NCBI RefSeq assembly: GCF_007362955.1
Contig: NZ_CP041696.1
Span: forward strand, 4,836,001 to 4,900,000
Length of the DNA: 64,000 bases
Direction of reading: 5' to 3'
Source: Lysinibacillus fusiformis
GTDB lineage: Bacteria > Bacillota > Bacilli > Bacillales_A > Planococcaceae
Position numbers and translations under genes: made by a program. Shown here one piece after another: positions 1 through 9,421 of this stretch. Position 1 is the stretch's first letter. The number at the start of each line of letters is the position of its first letter. The notes beneath the pieces were generated by a model. The model had not been told where the DNA came from. It searched no databases and saw only the letters and a list, made by a program, of their open reading frames with translations.

Positions 1-1553
1 GGCTCTACAGTTTCATAATAAAACTCATCCTCCAACACGCCTTCATACACTGGAACTGTGTGCATCGCTGTGAGGGGTACATACGATTCTTGTTCACCTT
101 TTAAAGTCATAGATAAATCAACCGTTAAATTTAGATCCTCATCCCGTTGAATCCACAATAAAACGCCCTTCGCAGAACCCTTAGGAGGAGTAATCTTATA
201 CCTCGCTACAGATTGCAAAATAGACGTTTTAACTTCGTTTTTATTTAGTTTTATCGTTTTAGAAACTTTAAAATCGTAACTGTCCATTAGTTCTACAACG
301 AATGTATTTGATCCAACTTGTAACTGCGCTAGAGCAATATCAAATTCCCATTTGCCCTCAACAATTTCTAAAGCAACGCTGTTGCCTCCGTTTAATCTAT
401 AAGTAGCTGTAACAGGATTGCCATCTGGATCGCCCGCTGTACCGCTAATTTTAAATTTATCAGTATTAATTATGCCACTTGGTTGTACGGTATCTACTGT
501 CAAAGATGGCGGCCGGTTTGGTACAACGTAAAATGCACGATCTGTGCTTGGAGACTGGCCACCATCACCGTCTTGCGCCCAAATTTTAAGCGTATGAGGT
601 ACACCATCGGTTAAACTACCTGTGATAGCTGTTTCGCCATCAAATAACTTCCCTGCTTTAAATTTAAGCTGCTTGTTAAATGATATAGGCGCGTTGCTCA
701 GACCGATACCTAAAACAATTTTTTGCTCCATATTAACCTGGGCGTAGATTGTCACAGATTGATTGGCATTTACATCAGCAGCAGATCCAGTGATGTTAAA
801 TAAGTCATTTTCATACAACGTCATATTGGCATTTGGTGATGAAACAGATACCGTTGGCGCTGTATTGGTTACATTCAATGCAAAACCTTGTGTAGTGGTA
901 AAATCCCCATCGTTTGCATCCACAGTTATCCATGTACTACCTATTTCTTTACCCGATAGTGTTAATGTACTGCCTGATACACTAGCTGTCGCTACACTAG
1001 GATTGCTGGACGATACTGCATAGGTCAATGCATCTCCCTGTGGATCAGAAAAATAGTTAGCTAGATTGATTGTTACAACACCATCTTTTTTAGTTGATTG
1101 TGTTGGAATCTGAGTATAATTGGGCGCTGTATTTGCTTTTTCTCCTCTTGCATACCAATATCCATCACTATTCCTAGCATTATTTATATATGCATTTTCA
1201 TCGGCAGTAATGGTTGTTAAATATTCACCTGGTTCATAGGTAGTCGAACTTACTGTATGCTTATAAACTGCAAAATTACTAGCGCCATTTGCTACGTATT
1301 TCGTAACAAAATTTGATACAGGTAGACTGAAAACAAATATAAATGCACCGTTATTCGTGCCGTCTGCTCCTAGCATTATTTCACGTAAAATTGGATTTTG
1401 CTCACTTTTAGGATTGATAAAAGGAGGACGTGTTTCATCTACATTATTTGTCGCATATCCATATATAGGTGGTCTATTTTCGTTTTGTAAAAATGTATCT
1501 GTAAAAGTATATTTAGCTTTAACTTTGTATCTATACCAAAAATACTTTGCCAT
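1..1553 (-). CDS. Phage tail fibre/adhesin-like protein with Ig/cadherin-like repeats (partial, C-terminus outside window)
   Basis: Reading the minus strand from an ATG at 1553 gives an open frame of at least 517 codons that runs off the window edge. The N-terminus (starts MAKYFWYRYKVKAK) is followed from about residue 120 by beta-rich repeats typical of cadherin/dystroglycan-like and bacterial Ig-like domains (recurring NTAP...V starts and DPxGD...TY stretches). A GGAGGTGG ribosome binding site lies inside the last codons of the preceding gene, leaving one base between the genes, so translation is probably coupled. Its position downstream of the baseplate genes in the late operon suggests a host-recognition fibre or distal adhesin. 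The domain call is by eye and the receptor is unknown. Confidence 0.75.
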   Translation of the reverse strand, partial: MAKYFWYRYKVKAKYTFTDTFLQNENRPPIYGYATNNVDETRPPFINPKSEQNPILREIMLGADGTNNGAFIFVFSLPVSNFVTKYVANGASNFAVYKHTVSSTTYEPGEYLTTITADENAYINNARNSDGYWYARGEKANTAPNYTQIPTQSTKKDGVVTINLANYFSDPQGDALTYAVSSSNPSVATASVSGSTLTLSGKEIGSTWITVDANDGDFTTTQGFALNVTNTAPTVSVSSPNANMTLYENDLFNITGSAADVNANQSVTIYAQVNMEQKIVLGIGLSNAPISFNKQLKFKAGKLFDGETAITGSLTDGVPHTLKIWAQDGDGGQSPSTDRAFYVVPNRPPSLTVDTVQPSGIINTDKFKISGTAGDPDGNPVTATYRLNGGNSVALEIVEGKWEFDIALAQLQVGSNTFVVELMDSYDFKVSKTIKLNKNEVKTSILQSVARYKITPPKGSAKGVLLWIQRDEDLNLTVDLSMTLKGEQESYVPLTAMHTVPVYEGVLEDEFYYETVE

Positions 1554-1554
1554 C

Positions 1555-2154
1555 TTAAACCACCTCCACTAACTCTACGTTGTATGTTTGCCAATTTCCG
1601 ATGCCCATCTCAGCATTGATTGTGTCAATCGCTACATTGCTACGTGAAACTTTTGCGCCTTTTTTGTAGTTATTGACTAATGCCTGTACAGTTATGGTAT
1701 TTGTTCCTATAGCTGTGATAATGACATTTTCCATGTGTAAATCGTCAAAAATTGTTACTTGGGTAAATGTTGTAAAACCTTCTGGACTAGCAACTTTTAA
1801 AACGGTAGTGCCAATAGCCACAGACTCGATTATATCGGTTAATGTTTTATCTAGTATGATTTTATTGGAACTTCCGTCTAATACGTCTGCGAAAGTCCCA
1901 CTATTTCCAGGTACTCGCCCATCAAGTTCCAACTGTACACGCATACGCTCCATCTGACGATACATTTCAATCAAAAAGCGATAGGCATTATAGATACCCC
2001 ACTCAAAATTGTTCGCATACTCAGACATATAAGGAGTTCCATCCTCGATTACTTCACCTGTCACAGGATCAGTAACATCATCATGCCATTGTGTACGATC
2101 ATACGGATTCTTCTTAAAATTTAATGGTATCTCAGCATTCATGAGTTTACGCAT
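1555..2154 (-). CDS. Uncharacterised tail-region structural protein
   Basis: A 199-residue protein in the baseplate-to-fibre part of the late operon. The N-terminal half is polar and partly helical (around residues 50-75, with many Met and Arg). The C-terminal half is beta-rich with repeated T-V-L-K-V and I-T-A-I-type strands, as in trimeric attachment proteins. It overlaps the preceding gene by 8 bases, so it belongs to the same translational unit. I do not recognise a named family. A role connecting baseplate and fibre is an inference from position. Confidence 0.7.
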   Translation of the reverse strand: MRKLMNAEIPLNFKKNPYDRTQWHDDVTDPVTGEVIEDGTPYMSEYANNFEWGIYNAYRFLIEMYRQMERMRVQLELDGRVPGNSGTFADVLDGSSNKIILDKTLTDIIESVAIGTTVLKVASPEGFTTFTQVTIFDDLHMENVIITAIGTNTITVQALVNNYKKGAKVSRSNVAIDTINAEMGIGNWQTYNVELVEVV

Positions 2155-2458
2155 TTACTTTCACTTCCTTTGCTTCAAGTTGCAGTGGAAATGCAATCAC
2201 ATACCCCTGAACTCCTTTTTGATAGTTCATAGTTTTTACATACAATTCTCGTCCATGGCTATCAACTAATGCTGCTCGAGTCACTAAACCTTGTTCCATA
2301 GACAACTTTACATACTTTCGCAAACCATATTTAGTGCTTGTATGATAAATTTCTTTGTCATATACAATGCCATCTATAGTAACTTTTGCACCTGCCACCA
2401 TCTCACTTAAATATTGTTGTACTAAATCCAACATGAGCGGTTGTATCTCATTCATCAC
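2147..2458 (-). CDS. Small uncharacterised baseplate-region protein
   Basis: A 103-residue protein overlapping both neighbours by a few bases within the baseplate operon. It begins with a helical segment (about residues 5-25) followed by a compact beta-rich core. No motif or family is recognised. Tight coupling to the gpI-like gene upstream and to the tail-region gene downstream supports a structural or assembly role, perhaps with the fibre. Confidence 0.65.
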   Translation of the reverse strand: MMNEIQPLMLDLVQQYLSEMVAGAKVTIDGIVYDKEIYHTSTKYGLRKYVKLSMEQGLVTRAALVDSHGRELYVKTMNYQKGVQGYVIAFPLQLEAKEVKVNA

Positions 2459-3120
2459 CTTGCACCCCCTGCTCTAAATCGACCACAAATGCGTGTATTG
2501 GTTTTGAAATCGTATGTGCCATTTATGACACTGATGATTTCCTTGCCCAATGCCCCATGCGTTGGAGCTGTTTTAAAACGACCACAAATTTTATAGTTTA
2601 ATTGCCATGCGTATGTTCCGGCATAGAGTAAAATAAATTCATTCAGTTCATTCAGAAAAATGTAAATACCTACACCTGCAGTCTTAATGCGTTTAATTAA
2701 GGTATCCGGAATAGTTTTAGCAGTTGCGCGGATATTGAGTAACAGTGTAGCTGGTTCAAACTCTCTCCAACCTTCCTCAAAGCCAATGAAATCATTGCTC
2801 ATATAGGCGTCCATAATTTGGTTCATAGTGTCTATATCACCCTCAGAAAGATTGAGAATGCATTGAATTTTTATCATTTTGCGATATTCTTCATCATCCC
2901 AACCACCACGAGAAATGCCTTCATCTTTGCCTAGTCGATCTAATCCGTATCCTTCTGCCTGATCTACATCCCAATATTTTAAAATGGTTTGTTGTATCTC
3001 TAAATTTTCAACACCATTTTCAGCAATAATTTTTAGCAATTTATAATTATTGCTATCTTTTGCACGTGTAAACTGTCGTGGCATACGCTCTAATAATGTT
3101 TGTAATCGCTGATTAGACAA
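2455..3120 (-). CDS. gpI/YmfQ-like (DUF2313-type) baseplate wedge protein
   Basis: A 221-residue protein placed directly after the baseplate J gene, exactly where P2 gpI and PBSX YmfQ-type proteins sit. The N-terminal part (QRLQTLLERMPRQF, then a helical region with LDRLGKDEGISRGG around residues 58-72) fits the DUF2313/DUF2612 pattern. The C-terminus contains two copies of an ICGRF-type motif (near residues 178 and 211), perhaps an attachment repeat for the fibre. It overlaps baseplate J by 8 bases. Role inferred: completion of the baseplate wedge and link to the tail fibre. Confidence 0.75.
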   Translation of the reverse strand: MSNQRLQTLLERMPRQFTRAKDSNNYKLLKIIAENGVENLEIQQTILKYWDVDQAEGYGLDRLGKDEGISRGGWDDEEYRKMIKIQCILNLSEGDIDTMNQIMDAYMSNDFIGFEEGWREFEPATLLLNIRATAKTIPDTLIKRIKTAGVGIYIFLNELNEFILLYAGTYAWQLNYKICGRFKTAPTHGALGKEIISVINGTYDFKTNTRICGRFRAGGAR

Positions 3121-4288
3121 GGTTCATCACCTCTATTTTGGATTCGTCTGTTTCTGCAACCTCTGGGAACGCAATTGATACGTTACTTGGTGTATAAGTA
3201 ATATCATCCGTTGAAAACTCTATTCGAACATCCTCAACTCCGTCTATAGATAACACACGAGCCTCAGCTTTTGTACAAACGACATCTTTACTCATACCTA
3301 CACCATGATGTAGCACGCCATCGTATGTACCACCAATGTATTTGACTACTTGACCAATGACCAAATCATCACCGTTAAGTGGGAATTGATTACCCTTTTT
3401 GATATATACCTTCACGTAAACACTGATGGTTGTAGCACGAGTAAAGCCTATTTCATGCACAATGCCCCTGTTATCTGTAAACGTGTAGACAGTAGAACCG
3501 TATGCACGAATACCGCCACCTTTTTTCCTGAAGATAGCCATTGCAACATCTTCATCTAAACCTCCTAAAACAACTGTTTCGAATGAATGGGCAGGACGTC
3601 CTTCTGAATCTTCAACATTCGTGTCATTTTCAATAGCAATAGCAGCACGCACACCCTCAACGTCATCTAATACATTCGCTTCAATAGATTCCACTCGCCT
3701 AGTTCCGACCTTACCTAATGAATCATAGTAACGGTCCTGTAGTTCTTCATCTGTTTCCTCATCTTGCCCATTTAAAAAGGCATCTGGATTCGTTACCGAA
3801 TTGATGCCGCTTTGTGGGTTCACAATTATACTTATATCTCCTGGCTCTACATTACCTATCGCGCCATATTCAAGGGCTTCAACATCTACACGATAGTTGC
3901 CATCTTCCACCGCATCTATAGCCTCTAAAGCTTTAAAATACACGTTGTATTTTGTCCGAAACAAATCACCTATATTGATCTTTGCGCCTTTGTCTAAATT
4001 GACGATGACCTCACCATTTGCTTTAATCCACCGTTTGCGAGTAATCACACGTTTAACATTAGCTTCTAGCGTTGCTCCTTCCGAAGTATCGACAAAGCGA
4101 GCGTTGTAGACCATTTCAAGTTGCTCATTATCTTCCGCCCTTTGTTGTGCCTGCAAATGAATCATTTTGCCAACTGGTGTACGATCTGATAAATCGGCAT
4201 CCTCTCCATATAAATCCCTTGCTTGCTCCTCAATTATTGGCAAATAATCAGCCGTCCGTTGTCGTTTAAATCCCGATTTGGTTAACAA
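3113..4288 (-). CDS. Baseplate J-like protein (P2 gpJ / PBSX XkdT family)
   Basis: A 391-residue protein of usual family length. The acidic N-terminal region (about 15-60), the central beta domain with GAIGNVEPGDI near residue 142, and the DEETDEELQDRYYDSLG segment near 175 are typical of baseplate J proteins, which form the wedge ring around the hub. It overlaps the gp25-type gene upstream by 23 bases and the gpI-like gene downstream by 8, the usual gp25-J-I order of contractile phages. Confidence 0.9.
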   Translation of the reverse strand: MLTKSGFKRQRTADYLPIIEEQARDLYGEDADLSDRTPVGKMIHLQAQQRAEDNEQLEMVYNARFVDTSEGATLEANVKRVITRKRWIKANGEVIVNLDKGAKINIGDLFRTKYNVYFKALEAIDAVEDGNYRVDVEALEYGAIGNVEPGDISIIVNPQSGINSVTNPDAFLNGQDEETDEELQDRYYDSLGKVGTRRVESIEANVLDDVEGVRAAIAIENDTNVEDSEGRPAHSFETVVLGGLDEDVAMAIFRKKGGGIRAYGSTVYTFTDNRGIVHEIGFTRATTISVYVKVYIKKGNQFPLNGDDLVIGQVVKYIGGTYDGVLHHGVGMSKDVVCTKAEARVLSIDGVEDVRIEFSTDDITYTPSNVSIAFPEVAETDESKIEVMNLV

Positions 4289-4622
4289 TAGCCTCCCCTC
4301 CTATCTCATGCCCTTCTACTGTTCTTGCTCTGAAATTAATTGTAAGGTGGCGCTTAATACGATTAAATCCATACTCAACTCTTAAAACCTCAGCAACACG
4401 TGGTTCCTGATATAAACAATCATGCATAGCTTGCACCACTTGCTTTTTATTGGGTATCTTTTGCTCAATGACTGCTCTACGAAAGCCATGATTATCATTG
4501 AACATCCATTCGCCGACTGTTGTTCGTAATAGGTGCTTTAGATTTTGTATGAGCTGCTCATCCCCATGTACCAGTTCGTTAAATACCCAATCGCCATCAT
4601 CGTTATACTTAAAAGTATGCAT
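4266..4622 (-). CDS. gp25/gpW-like baseplate protein (DUF2634, XkdS-like)
   Basis: A protein of about 118 residues beginning at the ATG at 4622. That start is preferred over upstream in-frame starts because an AGGGGGTGAC ribosome binding site lies just before it and it follows the stop of the PAAR gene. The sequence VHGDEQLIQNLKHLLRT and GEWMFNDNHG match the gp25/DUF2634 pattern, which forms the inner baseplate ring and nucleates the sheath. It precedes baseplate J as expected. Confidence 0.85.
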   Translation of the reverse strand: MHTFKYNDDGDWVFNELVHGDEQLIQNLKHLLRTTVGEWMFNDNHGFRRAVIEQKIPNKKQVVQAMHDCLYQEPRVAEVLRVEYGFNRIKRHLTINFRARTVEGHEIGGEAIVNQIGI

Positions 4623-4626
4623 CCTG

Positions 4627-4923
4627 TCACCCCCTATCATTAACAAAAACATTCGGGCTGTGTGTATTGCCCATAGATGAGCCACAGGCTGTTAGGTCAT
4701 CCACACGACACAATTGCTTCTTGTTAACGAATACATTAGGACTACCTGTTGCTGCAACCGAATCATGACATATTGCGCCGCAACAATGTGTCATCCAATG
4801 GTCTCCCACTCGATGGGCAGGTATGCCGTTAATAAACACATTGTGACTTCCCTCGTCATTGGCCCTAGGAACAAAACAGCCATGACCTTTACATATATCT
4901 CCTTTTCGGATTGCTGCTGGCAT
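4627..4923 (-). CDS. PAAR-motif spike tip protein
   Basis: A 98-residue protein with recurring SxNVFVN strands (about residues 27, 61, 90), conserved His and Cys residues (GDHWMTHCCG, CHDS) that could bind the apical metal ion, and overall PAAR-repeat geometry. Such proteins cap the central spike of contractile tails. It lies between the spike gene and the gp25-like gene. Two or three related VFVN repeats in under 100 residues fit the threefold tip. Confidence 0.85.
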   Translation of the reverse strand: MPAAIRKGDICKGHGCFVPRANDEGSHNVFINGIPAHRVGDHWMTHCCGAICHDSVAATGSPNVFVNKKQLCRVDDLTACGSSMGNTHSPNVFVNDRG

Positions 4924-4934
4924 AGTAATACCCC

Positions 4935-5453
4935 CTAATTAATCCAAACATTTTCACCTTTTATATTTACATCTTTTTTGGATATGATATTGATATTTTC
5001 CTCCGACTCCATAAATATTTCACCTGTTGGAGTTATTCGAATTTTATTTTTATAAATTTTATCCGAGAGCAGAAGGTCATCTGGATGCTCATTTTGCAGT
5101 GGCTTTGTGAAATAATGAACGCCACCAACTATTAATGCATCATTGGCACTAAACGACCTGCTTGCAGCCTTTCCTCCTCCAAACATTAGAGGGTCAATGT
5201 CAGCTTGAGAGCATACAACTAATACCTTGTCACCCTTTTTAAATGGTGCTTGGATAACAAATTGCTCTGTTTGCCAAAATGCCATAGGCACATCTAAAAT
5301 CGGTGTAGCTTCTGGGTCATGCAACGGCAAAACATCAGCTTTATACAAATTCATATCTACCTCAAGCACTTCGCAAATCAGGCATGTATCAACATTCATC
5401 AGGCTTTCTTCGATAGATTCACTTACAAATTGAGTCATTGATGTTTTTGTCAT
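4935..5453 (-). CDS. Central spike protein, Gp138/gpV-like OB-fold
   Basis: A 172-residue protein. Residues about 20-100 form a beta-rich OB-like domain (CLICEVLEVDMNLYKADVLP, then KGDKVLVVCSQADID), as in Gp138-family membrane-puncturing spikes. The C-terminus (RITPTGEIFMESEENINIISKKDV) has the short repetitive strands of a triple-stranded beta-helix. It overlaps the hub gene by 4 bases and precedes the PAAR tip gene. Role: needle of the baseplate hub. Confidence 0.85.
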   Translation of the reverse strand: MTKTSMTQFVSESIEESLMNVDTCLICEVLEVDMNLYKADVLPLHDPEATPILDVPMAFWQTEQFVIQAPFKKGDKVLVVCSQADIDPLMFGGGKAASRSFSANDALIVGGVHYFTKPLQNEHPDDLLLSDKIYKNKIRITPTGEIFMESEENINIISKKDVNIKGENVWIN

Positions 5454-6295
5454 ACCGGCACAACCTCACATTCTGTATAATATTCTTGGCCGGATGTGTC
5501 GCCTTTATGTTCACCTTTTGATACACGAAAAACACCACTTACTTTACGAGATGTTAGTTTAATAATCACATCTGTTGTAATACGGTGGTTTAGTAACACT
5601 TTGATTTTGTAACCCTTGATTTTTTTCTTGTCATTTTTCAACTTAGAACCTTTTTCGTCCTTCACTTCTTCCTCGACTTCCTCCGGCTCATCGATTAGGC
5701 CAGTTTCTTTTGATATATCAAGACCTAAATTGTCGCCCTTCTTATTGTCTCGGACAAATAGACGACCTTTGTTGATATATAACTTTGCTTCACAATCTTT
5801 AGCTATTTCGGCCATAAGCGTTTTAATTTTGCCATTTAGGGCCTTCCCGGAACGATAAATAAAATCAACCGGCAAATCGATATCACCAATAATCAGACCT
5901 GCATCACTTGCTAATTCTCTTAATATCAGCGAGGCTGGTGTGTTACGAGCGTAAGTTCTTTTAATGACTTTTTTTGTGTAATCTTCTGTAGAATCAATGC
6001 ATTTAAAAGTCGTTATTTTGTCGAGACCTTCCCACTTCGTTTCCTTTTTCTTAAGTGTGCCATTAAAAATAACGCCATTGTCATCTACATAACCAGCACT
6101 TAAAATAGCAGCTTGATTCGTAGTAATAGCGTTAATCGTATCGTCTTTTAAGTTGTACACTTGAATGTCGATTGTATCGACTTTTTCATCATCACCAAAC
6201 GGCACACTAAATTTGATAGTGAGTGGATCCGTAATTTCTCGGTCACTTACTAAAAAAGTAGTTTTACGAATGTATAAACTACTCATTTGCATCAC
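5450..6295 (-). CDS. gpD-like baseplate hub protein (XkdQ/late control D type)
   Basis: A 281-residue protein in the hub position. The N-terminal beta barrel region (SSLYIRKTTFLVSDREIT, DTIDIQVYNL) and the segment TPASLILRELASDAGL near residue 117 resemble gp27/gpD hub proteins. A charged linker rich in Glu and Lys (about residues 205-230) interrupts the C-terminal barrel. It overlaps the plug gene upstream by 17 bases and the spike gene downstream by 4, consistent with hub-spike co-assembly. Confidence 0.8.
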   Translation of the reverse strand: MMQMSSLYIRKTTFLVSDREITDPLTIKFSVPFGDDEKVDTIDIQVYNLKDDTINAITTNQAAILSAGYVDDNGVIFNGTLKKKETKWEGLDKITTFKCIDSTEDYTKKVIKRTYARNTPASLILRELASDAGLIIGDIDLPVDFIYRSGKALNGKIKTLMAEIAKDCEAKLYINKGRLFVRDNKKGDNLGLDISKETGLIDEPEEVEEEVKDEKGSKLKNDKKKIKGYKIKVLLNHRITTDVIIKLTSRKVSGVFRVSKGEHKGDTSGQEYYTECEVVPV

Positions 6296-6605
6296 CTACA
6301 TATAAAAAGACCGTCTCATTCAGATTTTCGTATGTAATACGCTTGGCTGAATTAGCTCGGTCTTTCGGTATTATTTGTACTTTTGGTAAATCTAAACCTA
6401 CACGATTCCGGAATAACGGACGATTTAATTTAAGTTTTTCTCCAATCACAAGTGCCTTACCATTTTTAAATAAATCAACAGTAAAGAAGTCGTGAGCTCT
6501 GTTGTAATTGAATTCAATTTCAAATACTTCACCTACTAACTCGATTTCCATTGAATATGGAATATCATCTTTATTAATATCAATGTATTCATCAAATTCT
6601 ATCAT
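6279..6605 (-). CDS. Baseplate plug protein (Pam3 gp18-like, DUF6983 type)
   Basis: A 108-residue protein with a compact beta pattern (EFEIEFNYNRAHDFFTVDLFKNG, then GLDLPKVQIIPKD) matching small phage baseplate plug proteins that sit between hub and tail tube. It overlaps both neighbours (Dit-like and hub) by a few bases. The family assignment is from pattern memory and gene order, not a search. Confidence 0.65.
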   Translation of the reverse strand: MIEFDEYIDINKDDIPYSMEIELVGEVFEIEFNYNRAHDFFTVDLFKNGKALVIGEKLKLNRPLFRNRVGLDLPKVQIIPKDRANSAKRITYENLNETVFLYVGDANE

Positions 6606-7126
6606 ATTGGAATCGAGCCCCCTCGTCTTATCTCTTTAGTTTTTGCAGGTGGATTGTACTTTTGTTTCGTTGTCTTGGCAGACGATTTTTGAGTTTTCTT
6701 TGTCTGCTGACGTCCTTTGTTTGTAACAGCTTTGGTTTGTTGTTTAATTGGAATAGAAACGCTAACAAATTTAGCAACCTTCGCTACCTTTATTTGTTTA
6801 AGTGTCATTGTAAAAGCATAACCATCTTTTATTTTAGCCTCATAATCACGGCTAAAGTCAGTAATTACAACATGCTTTAATACAGTCATATAGTCGAAAT
6901 CAATTATTTCACCTTTTTCACGGTACTCCCGAAGCTTCAGAACCTTTTCTTCTGCCTCATCTAGTATAATGCCTGTTAAGGAGATGGTAATAGGATTGCT
7001 TTTTACATGGTCCGTAATCTGTTCACCATCTTCAAGAGCATGGTCAGTCGTTGTTGACGATTCAGGCATTGACACCTTCGTGATGACATCGATTAAAACG
7101 TCTTTAATGTATGGCACTCCTATCAC
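6602..7126 (-). CDS. Dit-like distal tail/baseplate hub protein
   Basis: A 174-residue protein immediately downstream of the tape measure gene. Residues 1-115 (VPYIKDVLIDVITKVSMPES, SNPITISLTGIILDEAEEKV) fit the Dit-like N-terminal domain found in contractile phages of Gram-positives. The C-terminal 60 residues are strongly basic and low complexity (QQTKKTQKSSAKTTKQKY), possibly a LysM-less tail contacting DNA or peptidoglycan. It joins tail tube to hub. Confidence 0.7.
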   Translation of the reverse strand: MIGVPYIKDVLIDVITKVSMPESSTTTDHALEDGEQITDHVKSNPITISLTGIILDEAEEKVLKLREYREKGEIIDFDYMTVLKHVVITDFSRDYEAKIKDGYAFTMTLKQIKVAKVAKFVSVSIPIKQQTKAVTNKGRQQTKKTQKSSAKTTKQKYNPPAKTKEIRRGGSIPI

Positions 7127-7129
7127 CTC

Positions 7130-9241
7130 CTAAGTTAGTTGCATTTCTTCGCTTAAAATATCGCTGATTACTTCACGTATTTTTTGAGCAATATCGCCAG
7201 CGTTTTCACCACTAATTTGAAAAATAAATTGATGACTGCCATTGTTAGTTGGTGTATTGTTCTTCTTGTCGATATTGAACGATGGAACTGATTCAGCATT
7301 ATTATTATCAAGATTTAACTCAGGTGTACCCGAACTACCTTGGCTCAAAATCCCTGTACTTCGTAGCATATTTGATTGACTTGCTGTTAAAACAGCCTCG
7401 TCCTTATGCAATTCAGCTACATAGCCATCGAATGGCACTCGTTCCAAACCTGTAGCATGGGAACCACTGATAAAATTACCAACTGCTCCAGCAGCCTTCC
7501 CTATTGCACCACCAATTTTCGAAACCCATTCAGGTGGTTTAAAGTTAGTAATTGCGTTTTTAAAGTCGATGAATTTATCATAGAGCCCTTTAAAAAATCC
7601 TGTTACTGGCTGTATTTTTTGAGAAGCCCAATCATATATGCCGCTAAATACCTCTTTTGTTTTATCCCACAATGAACCTGCTGTAGCCTTTACTGTATCC
7701 CAATTCTGATACAAATACACACCTACTGTTATTAACAATCCAATGGCTGTTACTACCATCCCGATTGGATTAGCTCTCAAAGCCGCATTAAAGCCTTGTG
7801 TGGCAATAGTAGATAAGATTGTACTATTTTTAAATAAATCTAATGCTGTTTTTACAAAAGTAATCCCTTTAAGCGCTGCAAAACCGCCTGCAACTCCAGC
7901 CAATGCAGATATTACTAAATCTTTATTGTCAATTACCCAACTGACACCTGTTTTAAATCCATCAAAAGCAACGCCTGCAGCTTCAATACCAACCGTTACT
8001 GTAGTATGCAGTACATCAGCAAATGAAGCGATATTATCACTCGTCTCTTTTGAAAACCCAATCTTCTGCCATAATCCAGAAACATTTTTTGTGTCGTTTG
8101 CGAGTGCCGAGAATGTATCCTTTACGGTACCTGCTACACTTTTGACTGTTTCAATACCACTAACGATTTTGTCTGTGTCGAAGCCCTGTATCCACTTTGT
8201 AGCTGCCATCATACCATCAACGAATGGTTGAAGTAACGGACCACCTAGCTTGATTTTAAAATCTGTCCAGGTCTGCTTTAAGTTACCCATAACGTTTTCA
8301 AAGGCATCTGCTTCGTTAGCTGCTTGCCCCATAGCACCTGTTACACTATTTCCGTCTTCAACCATCTGTAGTAAAGTTAGCTGCTTTTGGTCCTCGGCTA
8401 GCTTTGTAAACGACTTACCGTATAGCTTCATAGCTGCCGCGTTACGGGTAGTTTCGGTTGCTGATATGCCCAAGGCTGCATCGTTTTCGAAGTTACCCTT
8501 CAAGAAGGACTGTAGGCTGTCTGACACATCTTCAATACTTCGGTCATAAAACGCTGCACTGTCTGCAGCAGCTAACGTTGCACGTTCGGATAACGATAGG
8601 GCTTGTGTGGTATCCATCCCTGTCGTTTTTGCAAAGGCTGCCATTTGAATAAAGCTGCCTTTCAGTCGACCTTCCATCATGCCTGTCTTTTCTGCTAGGG
8701 ATTCCATTGTGCCAGACGCTTTGCCCTCTAGGTCCCCAAACACTTGACCGAATTGCGATGTCATAGCTTCCGCACTTGCTGCAGCTTCTATAGATCCTAA
8801 TGCAAACCCTTTTATTTTATCAGCTGCAAAAACAGTGCCTATTATTCCTACAACTTTACCAGCTGTGGTCCCGAAAATACTCATAGATTTATTAGCTGTA
8901 TTCACTTGACTATTGACACGCTGCATTCCGTTTCTTAAATCTTCTGTTTCGGCTTCAGCAATCCTAATACGTTCAGCCATACGCTGCATCTCAGTACGAG
9001 CTTCCGACATTTCTTGCTCTAATCGACTTGTATATTGTTGTAAAGTCCGCATGTTCTCAGCAGATGCATCAATCCGGGAGTTTAAACCATTCATACCACG
9101 AAAAGAACCATTAATATTACTACCGAATCGTCGGAAATTTCTTTCGAGATTATTTATCGTAGCATCAATTCGTGATAAGGCCCTAGTCGCTTCATCGCGG
9201 ATGTTAATACCAACATGCATATCGCGTACTGAACTACTCAC
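7130..9241 (-). CDS. Tail tape measure protein
   Basis: A 703-residue protein, the largest tail gene. It has an N-terminal coiled coil (about residues 20-120), central Ala/Gly-rich helices, hydrophobic segments near residues 440-470 and 485-510 (NPIGMVVTAIGLLITVGVYL), and a C-terminal LERVPFDGYVAELHKDEAVL motif common at the end of phage tape measure proteins. The GTG start overlaps the TGA of the small upstream gene and follows a GGGGGTG ribosome binding site, so it is coupled to the chaperone genes. Role: sets tail length and is ejected with DNA. Confidence 0.92.
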   Translation of the reverse strand: MSSSVRDMHVGINIRDEATRALSRIDATINNLERNFRRFGSNINGSFRGMNGLNSRIDASAENMRTLQQYTSRLEQEMSEARTEMQRMAERIRIAEAETEDLRNGMQRVNSQVNTANKSMSIFGTTAGKVVGIIGTVFAADKIKGFALGSIEAAASAEAMTSQFGQVFGDLEGKASGTMESLAEKTGMMEGRLKGSFIQMAAFAKTTGMDTTQALSLSERATLAAADSAAFYDRSIEDVSDSLQSFLKGNFENDAALGISATETTRNAAAMKLYGKSFTKLAEDQKQLTLLQMVEDGNSVTGAMGQAANEADAFENVMGNLKQTWTDFKIKLGGPLLQPFVDGMMAATKWIQGFDTDKIVSGIETVKSVAGTVKDTFSALANDTKNVSGLWQKIGFSKETSDNIASFADVLHTTVTVGIEAAGVAFDGFKTGVSWVIDNKDLVISALAGVAGGFAALKGITFVKTALDLFKNSTILSTIATQGFNAALRANPIGMVVTAIGLLITVGVYLYQNWDTVKATAGSLWDKTKEVFSGIYDWASQKIQPVTGFFKGLYDKFIDFKNAITNFKPPEWVSKIGGAIGKAAGAVGNFISGSHATGLERVPFDGYVAELHKDEAVLTASQSNMLRSTGILSQGSSGTPELNLDNNNAESVPSFNIDKKNNTPTNNGSHQFIFQISGENAGDIAQKIREVISDILSEEMQLT

Positions 9242-9417
9242 TTAATCACCCCCATCACTTTCAATGATGCTAATGCATCCAAAATAGAATCGTTATCCCA
9301 TGCCATCACGATGTAAGGATCTAATCCAAATTCTTTCGCTACTACATATGGCCATAAATTCTTTTTTACTTTATCTACATAAAGAGCAGGGATATTAGAT
9401 ACCCCTGCTAACGACAT
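9238..9417 (-). CDS. Second tail assembly chaperone (gpT-like / XkzB position), 59 aa
   Basis: An ATG at 9417 opens a 59-codon frame (MSLAGVSNIPALYVDKVKKN...) whose stop overlaps the tape measure start. It follows the stop of the XkdN-like gene by 4 bases and has AAAGGA about 11 bases upstream. The frame is also open backwards into the end of the upstream gene, so a +1 or -2 frameshift fusion is possible, but a good ribosome binding site makes independent translation more likely. PBSX has a small gene (xkzB) at the same place. The helical, Trp-containing sequence (LWPYVVAKEFGLDPY) fits a tail chaperone. Confidence 0.6.
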   Translation of the reverse strand: MSLAGVSNIPALYVDKVKKNLWPYVVAKEFGLDPYIVMAWDNDSILDALASLKVMGVIK

Positions 9418-9421
9418 CTTT